16,210 nt of DNA, from the NCBI GenBank assembly GCA_021848555.1, contig JAJZUN010000013.1:1-16210 (forward strand), read 5' to 3'. Within the stretch, counting starts at the first letter, position 1, and the number at the start of each line of letters is the position of its first letter. This DNA is from Pseudomonadota bacterium. Its GTDB lineage: Bacteria; Pseudomonadota; Gammaproteobacteria; Burkholderiales; SG8-39. The notes beneath the pieces were generated by a model that did not search any database, had not been told where the DNA came from, and saw only the letters and a list, made by a program, of their open reading frames with translations. Of this stretch, positions 1 to 6,536 are shown one piece after another. Both the position numbers and the translations under genes were made by a program.

Positions 1-1
1 G

Positions 2-379
2 TCATGTGTCCGCCCGAACCGTAAATCCTACGCGGTAATATGGCAGCCGGCTCCCAATTTGATTGCTTCAACGGGCTTCGCGGTCATTAGGCCAAGGACA
101 GTACCGACTTCCTTCCTGATTCAGGCTACTACTACGGACTCGTTCGTTGGTTACTTGGGGAATCACGCTCGTGGCGTAGCGTATCCTGCGGTGGTTGCTG
201 GTGACTTTGAGCGCGCCGAAGTTCTTGTTTCGCGATCTTCGCTTATCGATGCGTTCAATGAACAGGCGGAACCCCTCCTCGCACAGACGCACACCCTTCG
301 ACTCCAGAACCAAAAGCTCCGCGCCGCCCGCGACCTGCTGCTGCCGCGCCTGATGAGCGGCGAGCTTATGGCACGGTGA
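2..379 (+). CDS. hsdS: Type I restriction-modification specificity subunit HsdS, C-terminal fragment (5' end outside window)
   Basis: The frame is open from the left edge to the TGA at 377-379, so the true start lies upstream. HsdS is the DNA-recognition subunit of type I restriction-modification enzymes. It directs the HsdM methylase and the HsdR motor/nuclease to a bipartite target. The visible piece has the family-typical stretch 'LIASTGFAVIRP' (codons from 59) from the end of the second target-recognition domain. Next comes the loop ending 'GVAYPAVVAGDF', then the C-terminal conserved helix 'NQKLRAARDLLLPRLMSGEL', which forms the coiled-coil spacer. About 125 residues are present against a usual 400-450. 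It is followed after 7 bases by a small ORF and then by the rest of the operon, ending in hsdR. The presence of hsdM to the left is inferred. Recognition specificity cannot be read from this fragment. Confidence 0.92.
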   Translation, partial: SCVRPNRKSYAVIWQPAPNLIASTGFAVIRPRTVPTSFLIQATTTDSFVGYLGNHARGVAYPAVVAGDFERAEVLVSRSSLIDAFNEQAEPLLAQTHTLRLQNQKLRAARDLLLPRLMSGELMAR

Positions 380-386
380 CCGCTAA

Positions 387-581
387 ATGAGCCAACGCGT
401 GAACAACAATCTGACATCGAAGCTGCCTGACGCCGACATGCAGGCCGTGCCGGCCGCATTGCTTCGCGCCGCGCAAAGGGCGCGGCAGATTGCCTGGCAA
501 ACGGGCACGGCCATTGTCGTGATGTGTGACGGCAAGCTGATCGAGGAAGAGGTCACAGAGTTCCCGCGGCGGGATACATGA
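387..581 (+). CDS. Small hypothetical protein in the hsd operon (64 aa)
   Basis: This 64-codon ORF has an ATG start 7 bases after the hsdS stop and a TGA stop. No clear Shine-Dalgarno sequence is visible, so it is probably translated by coupling to hsdS. The central part, 'LLRAAQRARQIAWQTGTAIVV' (about residues 25-45) followed by 'DGKLIEEEV', reads as an amphipathic helix leading into a beta hairpin. The pattern resembles small proteins that sit next to restriction-modification and toxin-antitoxin genes, some of which are antitoxin-like, but I cannot assign a family. No signal peptide or membrane segment is seen. Its tight position inside a restriction locus suggests an accessory or regulatory role, for example restraining or stabilising the complex; this is inference. 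Confidence refers to it being a real gene, not to its function. Confidence 0.65.
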   Translation: MSQRVNNNLTSKLPDADMQAVPAALLRAAQRARQIAWQTGTAIVVMCDGKLIEEEVTEFPRRDT

Positions 582-658
582 CTCGGAAAAGCGAAGGTCC
601 TCCGGAAATTGCCAGAAGCCCAGCGCCGACCGGAAATTTCCAGTCCGACTTGAACTGA
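578..658 (+). CDS. Possible 26-codon ORF overlapping the preceding stop (ATGA)
   Basis: An ATG at 578-580 overlaps the TGA of the preceding small gene (579-581) in the ATGA arrangement common for translational coupling. The frame continues for 26 codons to a TGA at 656-658. The peptide, rich in Pro, Ser and Asn, matches nothing I recognise, and its codons coincide with the CCGGAAATT repeats of this gap. It may be chance, the residue of a lost gene, or a coupling leader. Evidence for translation is only the overlap. Confidence 0.15.
   Translation: MTRKSEGPPEIARSPAPTGNFQSDLN
602..643. repeat. Direct repeat pair CCGGAAATT(G/T)CCAG with a central palindrome
   Basis: The 14-mer CCGGAAATTGCCAG at 602-615 recurs as CCGGAAATTTCCAG at 630-643, one mismatch, start-to-start spacing 28 bases. 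The second copy contains the perfect palindrome GGAAATTTCC (632-641). The pair lies in the only gap before the AlbA_2/GHKL gene, upstream of an AT-rich TATCAT (662-667) that could be a -10 element. The placement fits a regulator binding site, but no binding protein is identified. Confidence 0.5.
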
Positions 659-695
659 CTTTATCATAGCGAAACCGAGCACTCCAGTTGAAGCC

Positions 696-2336
696 ATGAG
701 CCTCGAAGACCAGCACACCGACCGCAAGTCCTTGCGCAGCGTAACCGGCAGAACCGCCGATTGGGACGATCTCGCGCGCGCCTGCGTGTGTTTCGCCAAC
801 GGACAGGGCGGCCGGCTGCTTATCGGCATGGAGGACGGCCAATTGTTGCCGCCGGCTGCGCAACGCTTGCCATCCGATCTGCTGGATCGGCTACGCAAGC
901 GCATCGGCGAATTGACGGTGAACGTGCAGGCGTTACCGACCCTGCGACGTGCGACCAATGGCGGCGAGTTCATCGAACTGGTGGTGGATCGTTCGCCTAG
1001 TGTCGCGTCAACGCGGGACGGGCGCTATTTTCTGCGGGTGGGCGACACTTGCCAGCCGGTGCTAGGCGACGACGTGCTGCGCCTCGCTAACGAGCGGCCG
1101 GGTCGGCCCTGGGAGGCTATGGACAGTGGGGTGCCGCGTGGTGCGGTGGATGCGGAAAAGTTTGCTCGCTTCGTCAAAGGTATTGCCGCGTCCGACCGAG
1201 TGAAAGATTCGGTGAAAGAGAAGGGAACCGATGAACTGCTGACCCACTATGGTCTGGCGAAGGGCAATACGCTCACCCGTCTCGGTGTGCTGCTCGTCGG
1301 CACGACGGCCGATCGGCGGGCGTCGGGGACTGCGCCGCTGATTCAGGCGATCAAATACGACGAGCGGGAGCAAAAGATCAACAAGTGGATGTGGGACGAC
1401 TGCGCCTTGTCGCCGATAGAGTTGGTGGACGCCGTATGGCGCGAGGTGCCGGATTTCCGCGAGAGCTACGAGGTAGCGGAAGGAATGTTTCGTCGCAGCG
1501 TCCCCGCCTACGACGAGAAGGTGGTTCGCGAGTTGTTGGTAAATGCGCTGGTGCACCGGCCCTATACGCAGCAGGGCGACATCTATGTCAATCTGCACCC
1601 TGACCGACTGGAAGTGGTGAACCCAGGCCGGCTGCCGCTGGGAGTAACACCGCGTAACATGCTGCATGCCAGCCGGCGCCGCAACGAAGGTCTTGCGCGG
1701 GTGTTCCATGATCTTGGCTTGATGGAGAGCGAAGGCAGCGGCTTCGACTTGATCTACGACAGGCTCCTGTCTCAAGGTCGCCCCGCGCCAGTGGCCGAGG
1801 AAGGCACGGACTGGGTGAAGGTGACGATCCAGCGACGGATCGTGAAGCCAGGGGTGATGCAATTGATAAAAGAAGCCGATGAGCGGTTTCAATTGACGCA
1901 GCGGGAGCGAATAACGTTGGGCGCGCTGGCACAAACAGAAGGTATGCGTGCGCGCGAGCTTGCAATTCTGCTTGAAACGCAGAGTCTCGAAGAACTTGCT
2001 CCTTGGCTGGGACGGCTGCAGGACATGGGGCTAGTGCATAGCACGGGAAAAACCAAGGGGACTCGCTACTTTGTTGATCCACTGCTGCTCAAGGACGCGG
2101 GGCTCAAGCTGCGGACCTCGCTAAGGCGCATCGAGCCGCATCGGCTTCTGGAATTAGTGCGCGAGGACTTGCACCGCTATCCACGGTCGAGAATTGGCGA
2201 AATCAGTGCCCGGGTCGGGACTGAGGTCCAACGCTCACAGCTCAAGCGTGCTTTGGCGGATCTCGTTCAATCAGATGCAGCAGTGATGGAGGGGCAGCGC
2301 GCTGCAGCCCGCTACCGGCTGAAGGATGATCCGTGA
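696..2336 (+). CDS. AlbA_2 (Schlafen-type) and GHKL ATP-binding domain protein of the hsd locus
   Basis: The 546-residue protein begins with a region typical of AlbA_2 domains (about residues 3-130). It has 'DRKSL' near residue 9, the core 'ACVCFANGQGGRLLIGMEDG' at 29-48, and 'YFLRVGDTCQPV' near 111-122. A GHKL-like ATP-binding domain of the COG2865 type follows (about 270-380). It shows the N-box 'VRELLVNALVHR' (277-288, with Glu279 and Asn283), 'VNPGRLP' (308-314) and 'EGSGFD' (346-351). The C-terminal 150 residues look like two winged-helix segments (about 395-460 and 480-546). Such proteins are usually labelled putative transcriptional regulator or ATP-dependent helicase; neither activity is established here, and no helicase motors are visible. 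Genes of this kind are found inside type I restriction loci and defence islands, and the position between hsdS and hsdR fits. The ATG at 696 is used because the AlbA_2 core begins immediately after it; no strong Shine-Dalgarno precedes it. Confidence 0.85.
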   Translation: MSLEDQHTDRKSLRSVTGRTADWDDLARACVCFANGQGGRLLIGMEDGQLLPPAAQRLPSDLLDRLRKRIGELTVNVQALPTLRRATNGGEFIELVVDRSPSVASTRDGRYFLRVGDTCQPVLGDDVLRLANERPGRPWEAMDSGVPRGAVDAEKFARFVKGIAASDRVKDSVKEKGTDELLTHYGLAKGNTLTRLGVLLVGTTADRRASGTAPLIQAIKYDEREQKINKWMWDDCALSPIELVDAVWREVPDFRESYEVAEGMFRRSVPAYDEKVVRELLVNALVHRPYTQQGDIYVNLHPDRLEVVNPGRLPLGVTPRNMLHASRRRNEGLARVFHDLGLMESEGSGFDLIYDRLLSQGRPAPVAEEGTDWVKVTIQRRIVKPGVMQLIKEADERFQLTQRERITLGALAQTEGMRARELAILLETQSLEELAPWLGRLQDMGLVHSTGKTKGTRYFVDPLLLKDAGLKLRTSLRRIEPHRLLELVREDLHRYPRSRIGEISARVGTEVQRSQLKRALADLVQSDAAVMEGQRAAARYRLKDDP

Positions 2337-2346
2337 GGTCAAACCG

Positions 2347-2499
2347 CTTGGCTCAAAATGCGCCGAATCCGGCCACAATACAAACCAAACTGAGCCAAAG
2401 GCACTGGGTGTTTCGAATTAAGCACTTGTTTTATGGTGTATTTTCTTCTTGGCATCTTTGGCAAATGAGCCAAAGCTGAGCCAAAGGACTGAGCCAAAG
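2347..2499. repeat. TGAGCCAAAG repeat cluster with dyad, ending 2 bases before the hsdR start
   Basis: Four exact copies of TGAGCCAAAG lie at 2391-2400, 2466-2475, 2477-2486 and 2490-2499. The last three are spaced 11 and 13 bases start to start, close to one helical turn. An inverted near-copy CTTGGCTCA is at 2347-2355. CTTTGGC at 2456-2462 pairs with GCCAAAG at 2469-2475 as a perfect 7-bp dyad with a 6-base loop. The array fills the 165-base gap before hsdR and occupies the place where a ribosome binding site would be; no purine-rich Shine-Dalgarno is visible. This is seen directly. A role as operator or as mRNA structure controlling HsdR synthesis is inference. Confidence 0.8.
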
Positions 2500-2501
2500 C
2501 C

Positions 2502-5500
2502 ATGGCCCTGACCGACATCAACAGCGAAGACCGCTTGGTCCAGCAGACCTTCGCTGACCATCTGCGCGACAAGCTTGGTTGGGACAGCGTTTATGCCTAC
2601 AACGCCGAGACCTTCGGGCCGCACGGCACGCTCGGCCGCGCGAGCGAGCGCGAGGTGGTGCTGGTGCGCGACCTGCGCGCGGCGCTGGTGCGCCTCAATC
2701 CCGGGCTGCCGGAATCGGCGCGCGAGCAGGCTATCGAGAAGCTCACGCGCGTCGATTTCGCGCGCTCGCTGGTGCAGCACAATCGCGAGTTCTACGGCTT
2801 CATCCGCGGCGGCGTGCCGGTCGAGTGGCGCGACGCAAAGGGTGAGGCGCGGCACGCGCTGGCACGGGTAATCGATTTCCGCAATCCGGTCCACAATCGC
2901 TTTCTCGCGGTCCGCGAATTAAAGGTGCAAGGCGTGCGCGTACCGCACTACAACCGGCGCGCCGACCTGGTCTGCTTCGTCAACGGCCTGCCGCTCGTGT
3001 TTATCGAGCTGAAAGCGGTGTACAAGAATATCCGCGCCGGCTTCGACGACAACCTCACCGATTATCTGCACGAGCACAGCATCGCTCATGCTTTTCATGC
3101 CAACGCGTTCCTGGTGGTGAGCAACGGCGACCGCGCGCGTTACGGCTCGATCACCAGCAAGTGGGAGCACTTCGTCGAGTGGAAACGCGACGCCGAGAAG
3201 GACAAGGGCCGGCTGGATGCAGAAGCGCTCCTGGATGGGATGTTGGCGAAGGAGCGTTTGCTCGACCTGACCGAGAACTTTATTTTGTTTGACGACAGCC
3301 GGGCGGGCGGCACGCGCAAGATCGTGGCGCGCAACCACCAGGTGCTGGGTGTGAACAACGCAGTCGCGTCGGTCGAGCGCCAGGAAACGCTCCGACGTCA
3401 ATTTCCGGTCCCGGAGCGCCTGCGACTGCGCGAATACCCCCTCGCAGCAGGCACGCCGTCTCTGTATGTGGCCAAAGCAGAGGATAGCCACGAAGTAATG
3501 CTGCCCTTGGTCGAGCGTGCTCACCCCGATCTTGGCCGGCTGGGCGTGTTCTGGCACACGCAGGGTAGCGGCAAATCCTACTCGATGGCGTTTTTCGCGG
3601 AAAAGGTGCGCCGGGTGGTGCCCGGCAATTTCACTTTCGTCGTGATGACCGATCGCGACGATTTGGACGACCAGATCTGGCGCACCTTCGTCGGCTGTGG
3701 CGTTGCGGACGAGAAGACGCCGCGGGCCAGTTCAGGGCGGGAACTGAAGGAAATTCTGCGCGAGAATCACCGCTTCGTTTTCACCTTGATTCACAAATTC
3801 AACCAGCCGGTGACCGAAGCCTACAGCGAGCGCGACGACATCATTGTCATTTCGGACGAAGCGCACCGGACCCAGGCCGGGAAATTTGCCCGCAACATGC
3901 GGCTGGCCCTGCCGAATGCCGCGTTTATCGGCTTCACCGGTACGCCGCTGTTCAAGCACGATCACCTCACAAAGCGAATTTTCGGCGGCTACGTGTCGCG
4001 CTACGACTTCAAGCGCTCCGAGGAAGACCAGTCCACGGTGAAGTTGATCTACGAGAACCGGGGCGAAAAACTGGGTATCGAGCGCCTGGATCTAAACGAT
4101 CGCATCGCCGCCAAGATCGAGGAGGCTGAACTCAACCCGGATCAGGAGGCGTTGCTGGAGAGGCTCCTCGGGCAGGATTATGAAGTGATCACCGCCGACG
4201 ACCGTCTCGACAAGCTTGCCGACGATTTTGTCGAGCACTGCTCGACCCGTTGGGAGACCGGCAAGTCGATGCTGGTGTGTATCGACAAGGTGACCTGCGC
4301 GCGGATGTTGCAGCGTATCGAGCCACGCTGGAAGGCCAAGCTAGCCCAGGTGAAGGCACGTATTGCCGTGACGGAAACAGAACTTGCGGCCAGCACCGAT
4401 CCCGACAGGCGGGAGCGCCTGATCGGAGCGCTCAGCCATCTGCGCGGCCAGGCGCAATGGATGGATAGCACTATCATCGAGATCATCATCAGCGAAGCCC
4501 AGAAGGAGATCCAGACCTTCCAGAAGTGGGACTTCGACATCATCCCGCACCGCATGGTCATGAAGACAGGTTTCCAGACACCTGACGGCAAGCGGGTGGG
4601 CGTCGAGGATGCTTTCAAGGACCCGCAGCATCCGTTCCGCATCGCGATCGTATGCGCGATGTGGCTGACAGGCTTCGACGTCGAGTGCCTCGCGACGCTA
4701 TACATCGACAAGCCGATGAAGGCCCACACGCTGATGCAGGCCATCGCGCGTGCTAACCGTATCTATCCGGGCAAGGCTTGCGGCGTGATCGTGGATTACA
4801 ACGGCATGCTGAAGAGCCTGCGCGCGGCGCTTGCGCAGTACGCGACCGAGGATGATGACGAGGGCGGCGAGGGCGGTGACATCGTGGCGCCGATCGAGGA
4901 GTTACTTGCCGCGCTAGTGGAGGCCATCGCAGCGGCGGAGAGCCATCTTAAGGGGCTGGGCTTCGACGCAGCGCGGCTTGCCGGCGCAGCCGGATTCACT
5001 CGAATCCAGGCATTGCGCGACGCCGTGGACGCGCTCTACACCTCGGACGAAGCGAAACGCCGCTTCGAGATCATTGCCCGTCAGGTGTTCATCCGTTTCA
5101 AGGCGCTGTTGATGGAACCCAACGTGTTCGCCTACGCCGAGCGGCATGACAATATCGAGGCGATCTACAAGAAGCTGCAGGAGAAGCGCGATACCGCCGA
5201 TGTGACTGAACTGCTCAAGGAGTTGCACAAAATCGTCAATGAGGCGATCCGTGCGCAGGGTGCGGGTGCAGACCATGCGGACGGACTGAAGGTGGACTTG
5301 AGCCGGATCGACTTCGCTAAACTCCGCGAGGAATTCGCGGGCAAAGTGACGCGCAAGCACGCGGCGCTCCAGGATATGCGCGACCTGATCGAGCAGAAAC
5401 TGGCGCAGATGCTTGCTCGAAACCCAGTGCGAATGGACTACTACAAGAAATACCAGGAGATCATCGCGGACTACAATCGCGAAAAAGATCGCGTGACGGT

Positions 5501-5885
5501 TGAAGAAACATTTTCTAAGCTGATCGATCTGGCGAACAGTCTGGACGCGGAACAGAGGCGTGCGGCGCAAGAGGGTTTGAGCGAGGACGAATTGACGCTA
5601 TTCGATCTGCTGTTCAAGGAGAACATCAGCAAGACGGACCGGGAGAAACTGAAGCAGGCCAGCAAGTCCTTGCTCGCATCGCTGCGCGAATTGCTCAAAC
5701 CGATGCATGCCTGGACGCAGAACACGTCCACCCAGGCGGAAGTGAAAGTATTCATCCTCGACAATCTGTGGCGATCGCTGCCGCGACCGCCATTCACGGA
5801 CGAAGAAGCCGAAGCGCTTGCTGGCCGGGTCTATGACTACGTATGGCAGCAAAGCGCGGGCGGTCACGTCATGCAAGCGGCATAA
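2502..5885 (+). CDS. hsdR: Type I restriction enzyme R subunit HsdR (ATP-dependent translocase and endonuclease)
   Basis: HsdR joins HsdM2-HsdS, pumps DNA using ATP, and cuts at a distance from unmethylated targets. The N-terminal nuclease domain shows a PD-(D/E)xK arrangement with Asp155 and 'ELK' (Glu169, Lys171). The superfamily 2 motor follows: Walker A 'TQGSGKS' (353-359), 'TDRDDLDDQ' (383-391), DEAH-type box 'SDEAHR' (451-456) and 'FTGTP' (478-482). Motifs V-VI are 'MWLTGFDV' (720-727) and 'QAIARANR' (746-753). The helical C-terminal part (about 850-1127) would contact the methylase. At 1127 residues it is slightly long but within the family range. All key residues are present, so it looks active. 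The start at 2502 is firm at its upstream limit: an in-frame TGA at 2490-2492 rules out a longer form. The start is preceded by the TGAGCCAAAG array rather than a normal ribosome binding site. Confidence 0.95.
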   Translation: MALTDINSEDRLVQQTFADHLRDKLGWDSVYAYNAETFGPHGTLGRASEREVVLVRDLRAALVRLNPGLPESAREQAIEKLTRVDFARSLVQHNREFYGFIRGGVPVEWRDAKGEARHALARVIDFRNPVHNRFLAVRELKVQGVRVPHYNRRADLVCFVNGLPLVFIELKAVYKNIRAGFDDNLTDYLHEHSIAHAFHANAFLVVSNGDRARYGSITSKWEHFVEWKRDAEKDKGRLDAEALLDGMLAKERLLDLTENFILFDDSRAGGTRKIVARNHQVLGVNNAVASVERQETLRRQFPVPERLRLREYPLAAGTPSLYVAKAEDSHEVMLPLVERAHPDLGRLGVFWHTQGSGKSYSMAFFAEKVRRVVPGNFTFVVMTDRDDLDDQIWRTFVGCGVADEKTPRASSGRELKEILRENHRFVFTLIHKFNQPVTEAYSERDDIIVISDEAHRTQAGKFARNMRLALPNAAFIGFTGTPLFKHDHLTKRIFGGYVSRYDFKRSEEDQSTVKLIYENRGEKLGIERLDLNDRIAAKIEEAELNPDQEALLERLLGQDYEVITADDRLDKLADDFVEHCSTRWETGKSMLVCIDKVTCARMLQRIEPRWKAKLAQVKARIAVTETELAASTDPDRRERLIGALSHLRGQAQWMDSTIIEIIISEAQKEIQTFQKWDFDIIPHRMVMKTGFQTPDGKRVGVEDAFKDPQHPFRIAIVCAMWLTGFDVECLATLYIDKPMKAHTLMQAIARANRIYPGKACGVIVDYNGMLKSLRAALAQYATEDDDEGGEGGDIVAPIEELLAALVEAIAAAESHLKGLGFDAARLAGAAGFTRIQALRDAVDALYTSDEAKRRFEIIARQVFIRFKALLMEPNVFAYAERHDNIEAIYKKLQEKRDTADVTELLKELHKIVNEAIRAQGAGADHADGLKVDLSRIDFAKLREEFAGKVTRKHAALQDMRDLIEQKLAQMLARNPVRMDYYKKYQEIIADYNREKDRVTVEETFSKLIDLANSLDAEQRRAAQEGLSEDELTLFDLLFKENISKTDREKLKQASKSLLASLRELLKPMHAWTQNTSTQAEVKVFILDNLWRSLPRPPFTDEEAEALAGRVYDYVWQQSAGGHVMQAA

Positions 5886-5941
5886 AGGAGGCGTTGAGTG
5901 GGGCCGTACACTTCGCCTGGCGACGCATGTTGATTCTATAG
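5884..5941 (+). other. Strong Shine-Dalgarno after hsdR with no long ORF behind it
   Basis: The bases AAAGGAGG (5884-5891) overlap the hsdR stop codon and are an almost ideal ribosome binding site. The starts at good distance give only tiny frames: TTG at 5894 opens 15 codons ending at TAG 5939-5941, and GTG at 5898 opens 11 codons ending at TGA 5931-5933. Type I loci often carry a further accessory gene after hsdR, so this could be the remaining start of a deleted gene. It could also be chance. Confidence 0.35.
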
Positions 5942-6028
5942 CATTGCTTTATTCAAAATCCAATATCCGCCGTGTGCGTAGACCGACCCGGTTATCAAAT
6001 ATGGCAAGCCATTGATGAAGCAGTCACG

Positions 6029-6066
6029 TTGACCATTGCAAAATTCTTTTGCGATTTTTGATCAAA
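6029..6066 (+). promoter_or_regulatory. AT-rich candidate control region of the HugZ-like gene
   Basis: This short AT-rich stretch holds TTGACC (6029-6034, a good -35) with only a weak -10 (GATTTT, 6053-6058, spacer 18). It also holds an inverted repeat GCAAAA-TTC-TTTTGC (6038-6052) and the perfect palindrome TTTGATCAAA (6057-6066) touching the start codon. The structure is visible; promoter or operator function is a guess. The rest of the 180-base gap after hsdR shows nothing I can assign. Confidence 0.3.
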
Positions 6067-6536
6067 TGAATGCCGAACTGACCGAGCGCCTGGCGCGGCT
6101 GCTGCGAGCGCGTACGACTGCGGCACTGGGCACGCTGCGCGCAGGCGCGCCTTATGTCTCCATGGTGCCGTACGCAATCGCCGGCGACGGCTTCGTCCTC
6201 CACGTCAGCACGCTTGCCGCGCATACCAAGGACATGCTCGCCGATGCGCGCGTGAGCCTGCTCATCGCCGAAGCCGAAGGCGGCGGAACATCGCCGCTGG
6301 GCCTCGCGCGGGTGTCGGTGCAGGCGACGGCCGAGCGCATAGCGCCGGATTCGCTCCGGCTGAATGAATTCAGGGCTGCGTATCTTGCGCGTTTTCCCGA
6401 CGCGGAACCGATGTTCGGCTTCGCCGATTTCTCGATGTTCCTGATCCGGCCGGATGCGGCGCGCTTTGTCGCCGGATTCGGCCAGGCGCATTCGCTATCT
6501 GCCGCATCGATGGCGCAGCTGCTGCGACAGCCCTAG
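6066..6536 (+). CDS. HugZ-like pyridoxamine 5'-phosphate oxidase-family FMN/heme-binding protein
   Basis: The 156-residue protein has the split-barrel pattern of the pyridoxamine 5'-phosphate oxidase superfamily. It begins with a helical 'LTERLARLLRARTTAALGTL', then 'GAPYVSMVPYAI' (28-38), 'LHVSTLAAHTKDML' (45-58) and 'ARVSLLIAE' (61-69). The segment 'PMFGFADFSMFLIRPDAARF' followed by 'VAGFGQAH' (about 115-142) resembles the end of the catalytic domain in HugZ/HutZ heme-utilisation proteins. The known relatives bind FMN or heme; here the substrate is unknown and there is no neighbouring heme-uptake gene. I chose ATG 6066 over an in-frame TTG at 6036 because the family homology starts directly after it. 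No clear Shine-Dalgarno is seen. Its stop codon overlaps that of the convergent gene through the bases CTAG. The protein should be cytoplasmic. Confidence 0.8.
   Translation: MNAELTERLARLLRARTTAALGTLRAGAPYVSMVPYAIAGDGFVLHVSTLAAHTKDMLADARVSLLIAEAEGGGTSPLGLARVSVQATAERIAPDSLRLNEFRAAYLARFPDAEPMFGFADFSMFLIRPDAARFVAGFGQAHSLSAASMAQLLRQP

Noticed and set aside
1062..1934. - strand frame of 290 codons inside the AlbA_2/GHKL gene
   Set aside because: It is antisense to a conserved ATP-binding domain and has no ribosome binding site or recognisable motif.
5818..6015. 65-codon + strand frame starting inside the hsdR end
   Set aside because: It overlaps hsdR out of frame for about a third of its length, and the Shine-Dalgarno at 5884-5891 does not precede a start codon in this frame.
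6038..6052. GCAAAA-TTC-TTTTGC hairpin as a terminator for hsdR
   Set aside because: The stem is short and AT-rich, with a 3-base loop. It is too weak for an intrinsic terminator, so only the symmetry is recorded.
6036..6065. TTG start extending the HugZ-like protein by 10 residues
   Set aside because: The added residues fall in an AT-rich, dyad-bearing control region and are not typical of the family; ATG 6066 is better placed.
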